DNA from: Streptomyces sp. RB17
Lineage (GTDB): Bacteria; Actinomycetota; Actinomycetes; Streptomycetales; Streptomycetaceae
NCBI RefSeq assembly: GCF_009604455.1
Contig: NZ_WEGL01000014.1
Coordinates: forward strand, 31,299 to 95,298
Direction: 5' to 3'
DNA: 64,000 nt
Below the pieces are notes generated by a model. The model saw only the letters and a list, made by a program, of their open reading frames with translations. It was not told the origin of the DNA and made no database searches. Made by a program: the position numbers and the translations under genes. Each line of letters opens with the position of its first letter. Position 1 is the first letter of the stretch. Below are positions 51,467 through 59,054 of this stretch, piece after piece.

Positions 51467-51622
51467 GTGAAGACCAGCGCGTCGCTCGGCTCCCGCGTCG
51501 GCACGGACTACCTGGACGCCGCGGGGCTGACGCCCTACCGGGAGAACCTCGGCTTCCATCTGACCGGCTACGGCAGCATGACCTGTATCGGCGCCTCCGG
51601 CACTCTGGCCGAGGGGGAGCAT
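51467..51622 (+). pseudogene. Aconitase (AcnA) internal fragment
   Basis: Plus-strand VKTSASLGSRVGTDYLDAAG and LTPYRENLGFHLTGYGSMTC then IGASGTL aligns with the aconitase segment ending in GYGCTTCIGNSGPL. The first of the two adjacent cluster cysteines is Ser here (GYGSMTC). About 50 residues remain of a ~900-residue enzyme, so it is a stray fragment rather than a gene. Confidence 0.7.
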
Positions 51623-51651
51623 GAAGTGCGCCGGCCCGGAGCCCGACCCTT

Positions 51652-51695
51652 CCGCGGGCCGTGGTCGGCTGTTCACAGCCTTCCACGGCCCGCGG
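51652..51695 (-). terminator. Terminator of the FUSC gene
   Basis: CCGCGGGCCGTGG (51652-51664) and its exact complement (51683-51695) with an 18-nt loop, 17 bases past the minus-strand stop at 51712. Confidence 0.75.
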
Positions 51696-51711
51696 CCGTG
51701 TGTCAGGCAGG

Positions 51712-54009
51712 TCATCCGCATCCCTGGCGCAGTTCCGACCCCCTGGGTGCCTCAGCCGTGCCTGCATCACGGTCGTCCGGGGCGGGCATGCCGAGCGTGC
51801 GAGCCAGCCCCTGAATGCTCGCGTCCAGCCGGTGCAGATGCCGCAGCACCTGCCGCGTCGCGATGACACCCGCGGCCTGCGCACTGTTGTCGCTCAGGGC
51901 GAGCCGGGTGGCGATCCGGGAGCCGGGCTCGAGCGGGGTGCCGTCCTCGCCACCGTCGGCCACGGGCCTGATGAGGCCCGCGAGGTTGCTGCCGATGCGG
52001 CGAACCTCGTCCGCGACGTCCGGATCGGCGCCGATGCCGACGTCGGACGGGACCCGTTCGGCGGCGACAGCCAGGCCGCGGGTGTGGAAGGCGGCTGTCT
52101 CCAGCAGCCCCAGCACGGCGAGCGCGGTGCTCCGCCGGGACCGCAGGGGACTGACCGGGATGATCAGCGGCTGCAGCGAAACACGCAGATCATCGAGGGC
52201 CGAATCGAGCGCGCGGGCCGCGCCGAGCAGGTCCCCGTCGGGCTCGCCGCCCAACCGGGCCAGCGCCTGGGTGAGCACCAGGCGCAGCCGCTCCAGCACG
52301 TCGCGCAGCAGGCGGTCAGTGCGTTCCCGGGTCCCCACCGGCAGTATGAGCACGGCGGCGGCCAGCCCGCAGACGATTCCCAGCGCGGTCTCCTCGATCC
52401 GCACCACCAGCACGTCCGGGGTGAGGGCATGGAGCAGCGTGTAGAGCATGCCGATCATCGTGGTGACGAACAAGGACAGCAGGGTGTAGGACACCGCGGT
52501 CATGTAGTACATCCCGAACACACTGAGGACCGCCAGGGCAAAGGCGGCCCAGGGGTGCTCGCCGACCAGGGCGGCGAGGGCGAACCCGGCGACCACACCC
52601 ACGATCGTGCCGATCAGCCGTCGGTAACCCCGAACCAGGACGTCCCCGGTCGAGGCGGTTCCGATGTAGACCACCCAGCACGTGAACACCGCCCAGTACC
52701 AGCGCTGCGGCGCCAGCAGCTCACCGCCCACGATGGCCAGCGCGGATCCGGTGGCGACCTGGAGCGCGGTCCTCGTCGTGGGACGGACGCGGGTACCCAT
52801 CTGCCCCGGTACGACGTCCGCCGCGCGCCCGGAGACTTCCCGGGAGGGCTTCTCGCTCGCCCGTTCCGGGGAGGTCGAGGTGCGCCCGACGACGGCCGGG
52901 TTCGCCCCGGACATCGCACGGGCGAACTCTACTGCGGAGCGCAAGGCGTCTCTCATCGCGGCGGACACGTCGGGCGGGCACTCGTCGTTTCGGGAGCCGA
53001 GCAGTCGGTTGCGTACCTCCTCGCCGTCGGTGCCGGACGGCAACAGCCGGGCAGGGCCGAGGGCCACGCGCAGCGCACGAAGCTCCGAGACCAGGCCGGG
53101 CAGTGCCACCGCGTCGCGGGCGTCGACGGCGGATCCGACGAGTCGGCCCTTCGCCCGGTGCCGGGTCAGGGTGTCGATGTCGGCATCGGGCCACAGGAAC
53201 CGCAGCACGGTGATCGCCAGCCGTTCAAGGGCCGTCTCCGCGTCCGCGGCAAAGCGCTGGACGGTGGCGCCGGTGCGTGGGGCGCGCGCTCCGGTTCCCA
53301 GCCGCTTCTCGATCAGCAGCGCGGCCGCGTGCAGATGGGCCGCGCGACGGCGCAGCTCGCGGACCGCCCGCTCGGCTTGCGGCGCCTCGGGACCGCCCTC
53401 CGCCACCTCGATCAGCGCGTCGAGCACCAGCGCCAGCCGTAGCCGGAAGGCCCGCTGCAACCGTGCCGTCGTCCGCTCCGGCGGCGAGCGCAGGACGACG
53501 AACCGGACGAGCGCCGAGCTGCCGAAGGCCACGATCACCGCGAGAGAGAGCTGCGGCAGCTGCTCCACGTGGGTGTCGACGAACTGGGTCACGAAGAAGA
53601 GCTGGAAGGCGAAGACGCCCAGTGTGGTCGCGCGTGGACCCAGCCACCGGATGTAGATGGCGGCGAAGATCAGTAGCACGAACACCACGTCCGCCACGAC
53701 CCGGTACGGCGTCAGCGTGCTGCCGACCACGATGATCACCAGTGTGACGGGCACTCCGGCCGCGAGGGTGAGCGCCTGGTCGCGGGGGCGGGGCTCGGTG
53801 ACCGCGACCGTGCTGACCATCGCCGTGAGAGCGCCCGTCACGAGGATCGGGACCGGCGCGTGCAGCGCCGCGAGGACTCCGAGCGTCAGCAGCACCGTGC
53901 AGACCGTGCCGAGTGCCGACAGCAGCCGGATCAGTCCGGGATCGGATGCCACGAACCGATCCCGGACGCCCGCCGCTCCCGGCCATGCCCACAGCCCTGT
54001 TCCTGGCAT
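51712..54009 (-). CDS. FUSC-family aromatic-compound exporter, intact
   Basis: 765 residues from ATG 54009 with GAGAGGAG upstream. The N-terminal membrane block is about 25-175 (LIRLLSALGTVCTVLLTLGV, TPYRVVADVVFVLLIFAAIY), followed by a long cytoplasmic helical region. The second block is about 415-560 (ALQVATGSALAIVGGELLAP, RWYWAVFTCWVVYIG, LIGTIVGVVAGFALAALVGE, ALGIVCGLAAAVLILPVGTR). The YWAVxTxxVV motif is typical of FUSC-like pumps, which expel aromatic carboxylic acids. It lies 37 bases downstream of the isochorismatase-like gene in one transcript behind operator 4, so it probably exports the substrate or a product of this pathway. Confidence 0.88.
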   Translation of the reverse strand: MPGTGLWAWPGAAGVRDRFVASDPGLIRLLSALGTVCTVLLTLGVLAALHAPVPILVTGALTAMVSTVAVTEPRPRDQALTLAAGVPVTLVIIVVGSTLTPYRVVADVVFVLLIFAAIYIRWLGPRATTLGVFAFQLFFVTQFVDTHVEQLPQLSLAVIVAFGSSALVRFVVLRSPPERTTARLQRAFRLRLALVLDALIEVAEGGPEAPQAERAVRELRRRAAHLHAAALLIEKRLGTGARAPRTGATVQRFAADAETALERLAITVLRFLWPDADIDTLTRHRAKGRLVGSAVDARDAVALPGLVSELRALRVALGPARLLPSGTDGEEVRNRLLGSRNDECPPDVSAAMRDALRSAVEFARAMSGANPAVVGRTSTSPERASEKPSREVSGRAADVVPGQMGTRVRPTTRTALQVATGSALAIVGGELLAPQRWYWAVFTCWVVYIGTASTGDVLVRGYRRLIGTIVGVVAGFALAALVGEHPWAAFALAVLSVFGMYYMTAVSYTLLSLFVTTMIGMLYTLLHALTPDVLVVRIEETALGIVCGLAAAVLILPVGTRERTDRLLRDVLERLRLVLTQALARLGGEPDGDLLGAARALDSALDDLRVSLQPLIIPVSPLRSRRSTALAVLGLLETAAFHTRGLAVAAERVPSDVGIGADPDVADEVRRIGSNLAGLIRPVADGGEDGTPLEPGSRIATRLALSDNSAQAAGVIATRQVLRHLHRLDASIQGLARTLGMPAPDDRDAGTAEAPRGSELRQGCG

Positions 54010-54046
54010 GTCCCACGGCTCCTCTCGCCGGGCCGATGGTGAAGCG

Positions 54047-54676
54047 CTACGCCGCCGACTCGTCGAGCGAGGCCAGGAAGTCGTCGACGCCGACCACGCT
54101 GTGGGAGACCATGTTCAGTCCCCGCATCATGGCCTGGTACGTGACCAGGCCACCGGGAGCGGCGATGGCGTCGGTGAAGGTCGTGACGTGGTACCCGCGT
54201 TCCATCGCTGTGCGGGCCGTCGACTCGACGGCCATGATCCCGGAGACCCCGGCAATGGCCAGGTATTCGACGCCGTGCCGCCGCAGCTGGGCATCGAGGT
54301 CGGTGTGAGGGAAGACGTCGATGCCCTTGTGCGGCGCGAGGATCACGTCCCCCGGCTGGGGAGCCAGGTCCTCGTGGAACTCGGTGCTCCAGGTTCCGGC
54401 CCTGAACATCCGGTTGTCGAACATCTGCCGGTGGATCCCGGAGACGTGCTTCCACGACGAGTAGTCCTCGTCCGTGAAGGCGGTCGTCGAGTAGAAGAGC
54501 GAGATGTTCCCGCGCTGCCGCACCCCGGCGATGAGCTTCTTCAGGTGGTCGATGGTGCCCAGCCGCTCGTACTCCGGGGCGTAGATGGCGTATCCCTTGC
54601 CGTCCTCGGAGAAGTTTTCGTTGACCAGGTCGACGAGAAGCAATCCCACTCGACCGCTTTCATAGGCGCTCGCCAT
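54047..54676 (-). CDS. Isochorismatase-like hydrolase lacking the catalytic Cys
   Basis: 209 residues from ATG 54676 (GGAGG six bases upstream). Fold markers are GRVGLLLVDLVNENFSEDGK (Asp16), DVILAPHKGIDVFPHTDLDA (Lys117) and LAIAGVSGIMAVESTARTAM. In cysteine hydrolases the last motif reads T-N-x-C-V-E-S-T; here the Cys position is Ala149 and T-N is G-I. So two of three catalytic positions remain and the nucleophile is missing. PhzD, a true isochorismatase that cleaves a vinyl ether, also works without Cys, so a vinyl-ether or lyase reaction is possible. First gene of the operator 4 transcript, followed by the FUSC exporter. Confidence 0.85.
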   Translation of the reverse strand: MASAYESGRVGLLLVDLVNENFSEDGKGYAIYAPEYERLGTIDHLKKLIAGVRQRGNISLFYSTTAFTDEDYSSWKHVSGIHRQMFDNRMFRAGTWSTEFHEDLAPQPGDVILAPHKGIDVFPHTDLDAQLRRHGVEYLAIAGVSGIMAVESTARTAMERGYHVTTFTDAIAAPGGLVTYQAMMRGLNMVSHSVVGVDDFLASLDESAA

Positions 54677-54730
54677 GATCGTCCTCCGGTGCGGAAGTAG
54701 TCGGCAGCCGGTTCGGTTCGTCTGCCGGGT

Positions 54731-54759
54731 TTACGTTACAAGCATTGACTGTAACGTAA
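54731..54759. promoter_or_regulatory. Operator 4 of the TTACAG-N7-CTGTAA set
   Basis: TTACGTTACAA-GCATTGA-CTGTAACGTAA: 11-bp arms with one mismatch, 54 bases before the isochorismatase ATG. Outside the core it extends further than the other three copies. Confidence 0.8.
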
Positions 54760-55049
54760 CTCTGTCCTCGTGTCATCCGGTGCGCAGTAGGTAGCCGGCT
54801 CATCGGCGGGAACATCCCGGGGACGGTTCGGCGGTCAGCGCCCGGCTCGCCGCTCACGACCTGGTCGCGACATCACCGCGGTTGCTTCTCCGGTGGTGCG
54901 GCATGCGTCATCCACGACCATCCGGGTGTCTTTAGTGATGGTCTCGGAATGTAGTGATCGGTACGGGATTTTGCTCTTGCTGCGTGGTCGAGCGGATTGG
55001 TTTGTGCTGGTCTTGTGTCCTGAACATGAATAGGAGTTGGTTGTAGGGC
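54760..55049. other. Gap between operator 4 and the ISAs1 remnant
   Basis: About 290 bp with lower GC (about 54920-55030) and no supported gene on either strand. Confidence 0.35.
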
Positions 55050-55526
55050 AGCTTCTGGAAATGGTGCTGCGGCGATGACGCGCCGTCGCGCGGAGGCGGA
55101 GGCGGACGGCGTCACGTCGGGTTCGGTGGCAGCGCGGTGCCCCTGGCGAGGTAGGCGCCCACCGCCCGGTCCAGGACGTCACCGTCGACGGCCCCCAGTA
55201 CGCGCCCGATCGTGGCCGGCGAGGGAGTGTGCCGCCGTCTGAGCGGATGGCGGCGGATGCCGATGACCGCCAGCAGTGTGTCCGGGGCACGCTCGCCCCA
55301 TTCGGCGAGCTCGTCGATGCTCTTCGCTCCCGCGACACCCGCGCAGGCACACACCAGCAGGATCGCTGTCAGCGAGTACCACCGGCCCCGCCGCGAGCGC
55401 GGGTCGGGCACCGAGTAGATAGGGGCGCGGGTCGGTTACCCGGCCGTCGTCAAGCGGACCCAGCCTCACCAGCACGGCAGGGATGGGAGAAGATACAGCG
55501 GCAGGCACGGGCCACCTCATGGTCAT
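55050..55526 (-). pseudogene. ISAs1-family transposase N-terminal remnant
   Basis: Minus-strand pieces in two frames. AVSSPIPAVLVRLGPLDDG (about 55450-55510) is followed after a frameshift by DPRSRRGRWYSLTAILLVCA, CAGVAGAKSIDELAEWGERA, PDTLLAVIGIRRHPLRRRHT, PSPATIGRVLGAVDGDVLDR, AVGAYLA. This is the DDE_Tnp_1-associated N-terminal region of ISAs1-type transposases. The catalytic domain, normally beginning near ARRVIAVDGK, stops after RRRVIA. The IS is dead. Confidence 0.78.
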
Positions 55527-55568
55527 TGGGCTTCAGACACCACAATGATCACGAAGCCCGTGCCTGCC
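55500..55568. repeat. 13-bp inverted repeat near the ISAs1 start
   Basis: GGCAGGCACGGGC (55500-55512) and its exact complement (55556-55568) flank 43 bases. It may be an IS end or a terminator between the remnant and rbsD. Confidence 0.5.
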
Positions 55569-55712
55569 CTTCTCTGCACCCCAACCGGTCACTCCCCAAC
55601 CAGCCGCACAACACTCGAACTTGCAGCCGCCCTGGCCCCAAGGGCCCCCGACGTGACTGCACCGATTTCGCGGCCCCCGCAGGCCCGACTTGATGCGCAG
55701 TTCAACGGTGGC

Positions 55713-56093
55713 TCAGAAGAACACCCCGCATCGCAGCAGCACATTCGCGTACGGCCGCGCCTCCCCGGTGCGGACCACCAGCCGGGCTCCCGCCGAGAGC
55801 TTCTTCAGGCGCTCGTGCGGGACCAGCTCCAGGTCCTTGAAATGGCCCTCCAGCAACGCCCGGTTGGGCCCGCCCAGCTCCTGCGCCGCCGTCGCGCCCT
55901 CCGCCACCAGCTCGGCCAGCAGCCCGTCCAGCACCTCCGCGAACGACGGCACCCCGGCCCGGAACGCCAGGTCCACCACGCGCGGCCCGACCGGGATCGG
56001 CATGCCGGCGTCGCACACCAGCACCCCGTCCCCGTGCCCCAGCTCCGCCAGGGCACCGGCCAGATGACGGTTGAGGATTCCCGCCTTCTTCAC
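55713..56093 (-). CDS. rbsD: D-ribose pyranase
   Basis: 126 residues from GTG 56093, overlapping the ribokinase stop (GTGA). The sequence KKAGILNRHLAGALAELGHG, VLVCDAGMPIPVGPRVVDLA, FKDLELVPHERLKKLSAGAR, VVRTGEARPYANVLLRCGVF shows the catalytic His (NRH, residue ~10) and the conserved DAGxPIP and RTGExxPYAN motifs. It interconverts pyranose and furanose forms of ribose so that ribokinase receives its substrate. Last gene of the ribose operon. Confidence 0.95.
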   Translation of the reverse strand: MKKAGILNRHLAGALAELGHGDGVLVCDAGMPIPVGPRVVDLAFRAGVPSFAEVLDGLLAELVAEGATAAQELGGPNRALLEGHFKDLELVPHERLKKLSAGARLVVRTGEARPYANVLLRCGVFF

Positions 56094-56992
56094 AGCGCGT
56101 CGACCTCCTCCGCGGTCGGGTACGACTCCTGCGCGCCCCGCTTCGTCACGGCAGCCGCGCCGACCCGGGCCGCGTACCCTGCCGCTTCGGCCGGCGAGGC
56201 ACCCGCGCCCAGCTTCCAGCCCAGCGCGGCGGTGAAGGCGTCTCCCGCCCCCGTCGTGTCCACCGCGTCCACCTTCACCGACGCCACCCGCGTCACCCCG
56301 GACGAGTCGCACACCAGCGCCCCCTCCGCACCCAGCGTCACCACCACCGAGCGCGGCCCCTTGGCCAGCAGCAGCTTCGCCCAGTCCTCGGGCTCCTCGC
56401 TCACGCACGTGTCGCCCAGAATCACCCGGGCCTCGTGCTCGTTGACGATCAGCGGGTCGCAGGCCGCCAGCACCTCCCAGGGCAGCGGGCGCGGCGGCGA
56501 CGGGTTCAGGACGAAGCGGCTGTCCGGGGACAGGTTGCGTACGACCTCTACGACCGTCTCCAGCGGGATCTCCAGCTGAGCCGACACCACCCGGGAGGCG
56601 TGGAAGAGGCTGCCTGCCGCGCGGATGTCCACCGGGGTGAGCCGGGCGTTGGCGCCCGGGGACACCACGATGCTGTTGTCCCCTTCAGGGTCGACGGTGA
56701 TCAGCGCGACGCCCGTCGGCGCCCCGCCCACCAGCACGCCGGCCGTGTCGACGCCCGCCGAGCGCAGGGAGTCGAGCAGCAGCCGGCCGTGGCCGTCGTC
56801 GCCGACCCTCGCCAGCAGGGCCGTGGTCGCGCCGAGCCGGGCGGCGGCGACCGCCTGGTTGGCGCCCTTGCCGCCCGGGTGGACGGCCAGGTCGCCGCCG
56901 AGCACCGTCTCACCGGCGGCCGGTCGCCGCTCGACATCGATCACCAGGTCGGCGTTGGCCGACCCCACGACCAACACGTCGTAGTCGCACAT
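56090..56992 (-). CDS. rbsK: Ribokinase
   Basis: 300 residues from ATG 56992 with GGGGAG upstream. PfkB-family features are VLVVGSANADLVIDVERRPA, HPGGKGANQAVAAARLGATT (substrate GG-K-N motif), VDAVDTTGAGDAFTAALGWK (catalytic Asp in DTTGAGD, anion hole) and a monovalent-cation site near the C-terminus. It phosphorylates ribose to ribose-5-phosphate in the cytoplasm. It lies 109 bases downstream of the fused transporter gene and overlaps rbsD, so all are likely one transcript under the LacI-type regulator. Confidence 0.95.
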   Translation of the reverse strand: MCDYDVLVVGSANADLVIDVERRPAAGETVLGGDLAVHPGGKGANQAVAAARLGATTALLARVGDDGHGRLLLDSLRSAGVDTAGVLVGGAPTGVALITVDPEGDNSIVVSPGANARLTPVDIRAAGSLFHASRVVSAQLEIPLETVVEVVRNLSPDSRFVLNPSPPRPLPWEVLAACDPLIVNEHEARVILGDTCVSEEPEDWAKLLLAKGPRSVVVTLGAEGALVCDSSGVTRVASVKVDAVDTTGAGDAFTAALGWKLGAGASPAEAAGYAARVGAAAVTKRGAQESYPTAEEVDAL

Positions 56993-57101
56993 CAGTTGAC
57001 TCCCCTTGCTCCCCGTGATTCCCAGCGAACCGGCTCCGGGCGGTCGGCCGCCCCCACGATGTACGTCGTGGTGTACGACCGCCCGCCCGAGCCGTCCGCC
57101 G

Positions 57102-59054
57102 TCAGCCGCTGAATCCGGCCACGTTGTCCTTCGTGACCACCTTCACCGGCACCTTCACCGTCGACTCGACCTTCTTGCCCTGCACGGCCTGCAGCGCGTT
57201 GTCCACGGCGATCCTTCCCAGCTGCGTCGGCTGTTGGGCGACCGACGCGTACAGCGTGCCGCCCTTCACCGCGGTCAGTCCGTCCGGGGTGCCGTCGAAG
57301 CCGACGACCTGGACCGACGTGCCGGCCTTGGAGCCGAGTGCCTTGATCGCGCCGAGCGCCATCTCGTCGTTGGCGGCGATGACGCCCTGGACGTCCGGGT
57401 GGGCCTGGAGCAGGTTGGACATCACGTCGAGGCCCTTGGTGCGGTCGAAGTCGGCGGGCTGCTGGGCCACCACCTGGATACCGGGGTAGGCCTTCAGACC
57501 CTGCGCGAAGCCGGCCGCCCGCTCCCGGGCCGCCGACGTACCGGCCTGGCCCTGCAGGATGACGACCTTGCCCTTGCCGCCGAGTTTCTCGGCGATCGTC
57601 TTGGCGGCCAGCTCACCGCCGGCCACGTTGTCGGATGCCACCAGGGCATCCACATCGGCCTTGTTGACGCCCCGGTCGACGGCGATGACCGGGATCTTCG
57701 CCTTGTCGGCGGCCTTGACCGAGTTGCTCGCCGCGTCCGAGTCCACCGGGTTGACGATGATCGCGCCGAGGCTCGAACTGGTGAAGTTCTGCAGCTGGTT
57801 GGCCTGCTGCGAGGCGTCGTTCTGGGCGTCGGTGACGGTCAGGTGCACGCCCAGCTTCTTCGCCTCCGCCTGGGCGCCGGCCCGGATCTGCACGAAGAAG
57901 GGGTTGTTGAGGGTGGACAGCGACAGACCCATGCGCGGGGTCGTGGTGGACGAGGACCCGCTGTGCAGGAAGGAGGTCGCGCCGACGACCGCCACGGTCA
58001 CGACGGCCGCGAGCGTGTACGTCGCCGCCTGCTTGCCCTTGCCACCCGGAGCACCGCCCGTGGTCACGGGAGTCGCCCCAGCCTTGCGGCGCACGGTGTC
58101 CAGCAGCACCGCCAGGGCGATGACGACACCGATCACGACCTGCTGCCAGAACGCCGACACGGACAGGAGGTTGAGGCCGTTGCGGAGCACCGCCAGGATC
58201 AGCGCGCCGATCAGCGTGCCGGAGGCCTTGCCGGTGCCACCCGCGAGCGAGGCACCGCCGATGACGACCGCCGCGATCGCGTCCAGCTCATAGCCGTTGG
58301 CGGCCTGCGGCTGCGCCGAGGACAGCCGGGAGGCCAGCACGATGCCGGCGATGGCCGCGAACAGACCGGACAGGGCGTAGATGGCGAGCTTCTGCTTCGA
58401 TACGCGCAGACCCGACAGCCGGGCCGCCTCCTCGTTGCCGCCGATGGCGTACATCGAGCGGCCGATGTACGTCCGGTTCAGGACGAGGGTCGCGATCAGC
58501 CCCATGACCACCATGACCAGCACGGGCACCGGCAGCCAGCCGCCGAGCGTGTCACCGAGGTGCGAGACCGAGTTCGGGAAGGCGATCGGCGAGCCCTGCG
58601 AGATCACCAGCGCGAGACCACGGCCCACGGACAGCATCGCCAGCGTCGCGATGAACGGCGGCAGCTTGCCGTAGGCGATGAGGAAACCGTTCACCAGCCC
58701 GGCCACGACACCCGTGGCGAGGCTCAGGAGCACTGCGAGTACCACCGGCACCCCGTGCTGCGTCGCGCTCCAGGCCAGCACGGTCCCCGAGAGCGCGGCC
58801 ACCGACCCGACCGACAGGTCGATGCCGGCCGAGACGATCACGAAGGTCACACCGAAGGCGAGGATGGCCGTAACGGCGGCTTGGACACCGATGTTGAGTA
58901 GATTGTCGGTGGTCAGGAAGTCTCCGGAGAGCGCCGACAGGGCGATGACCAGGACGATCAGCGCGGTGAGCGCGCCGTTGTCGAGGAGCAGCCGGCGCAG
59001 GCCGCCGGGGGCGCCCGTCGCGCCCGTCGTGCTCTTGAGCGTGTCAGTGGCCAC
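57102..59054 (-). CDS. rbsCB: Ribose ABC transporter permease fused to substrate-binding protein
   Basis: 650 residues from GTG 59054 with AGGAGG six bases upstream, overlapping the rbsA stop by 11 bases. Residues ~1-330 are an RbsC-type permease with eight to ten membrane helices (FVIVSAGIDLSVGSVAALSG, LPPFIATLAMLSVGRGLALV, AIAAVVIGGASLAGGTGKAS). A last helix (ATYTLAAVVTVAVVGATSFL) then leads to an RbsB-type binding protein (MGLSLSTLNNPFFVQIRAGA, AIIVNPVDSDAASNSVKAAD, VIAVDRGVNKADVDALVASD, GVIAANDEMALGAIKAL). The fusion has no stop or frameshift, and the binding protein lacks its own signal or lipobox; the preceding helix tethers it outside the cell. Confidence 0.93.
   Translation of the reverse strand: MATDTLKSTTGATGAPGGLRRLLLDNGALTALIVLVIALSALSGDFLTTDNLLNIGVQAAVTAILAFGVTFVIVSAGIDLSVGSVAALSGTVLAWSATQHGVPVVLAVLLSLATGVVAGLVNGFLIAYGKLPPFIATLAMLSVGRGLALVISQGSPIAFPNSVSHLGDTLGGWLPVPVLVMVVMGLIATLVLNRTYIGRSMYAIGGNEEAARLSGLRVSKQKLAIYALSGLFAAIAGIVLASRLSSAQPQAANGYELDAIAAVVIGGASLAGGTGKASGTLIGALILAVLRNGLNLLSVSAFWQQVVIGVVIALAVLLDTVRRKAGATPVTTGGAPGGKGKQAATYTLAAVVTVAVVGATSFLHSGSSSTTTPRMGLSLSTLNNPFFVQIRAGAQAEAKKLGVHLTVTDAQNDASQQANQLQNFTSSSLGAIIVNPVDSDAASNSVKAADKAKIPVIAVDRGVNKADVDALVASDNVAGGELAAKTIAEKLGGKGKVVILQGQAGTSAARERAAGFAQGLKAYPGIQVVAQQPADFDRTKGLDVMSNLLQAHPDVQGVIAANDEMALGAIKALGSKAGTSVQVVGFDGTPDGLTAVKGGTLYASVAQQPTQLGRIAVDNALQAVQGKKVESTVKVPVKVVTKDNVAGFSG

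Noticed and set aside
55545..55715. Plus-strand ORF beginning MITKPVPALLCTPTGHSPTS
   Set aside because: No recognisable domain, and the frame runs on antisense to rbsD. Probably chance or IS-flank sequence.
57006..58901. Plus-strand frame of 631 codons opposite the ribose permease
   Set aside because: Composition is the typical shadow of a high-GC gene (His/Arg/Gly/Val-rich, no domain). The minus-strand frame is clearly RbsC-RbsB.
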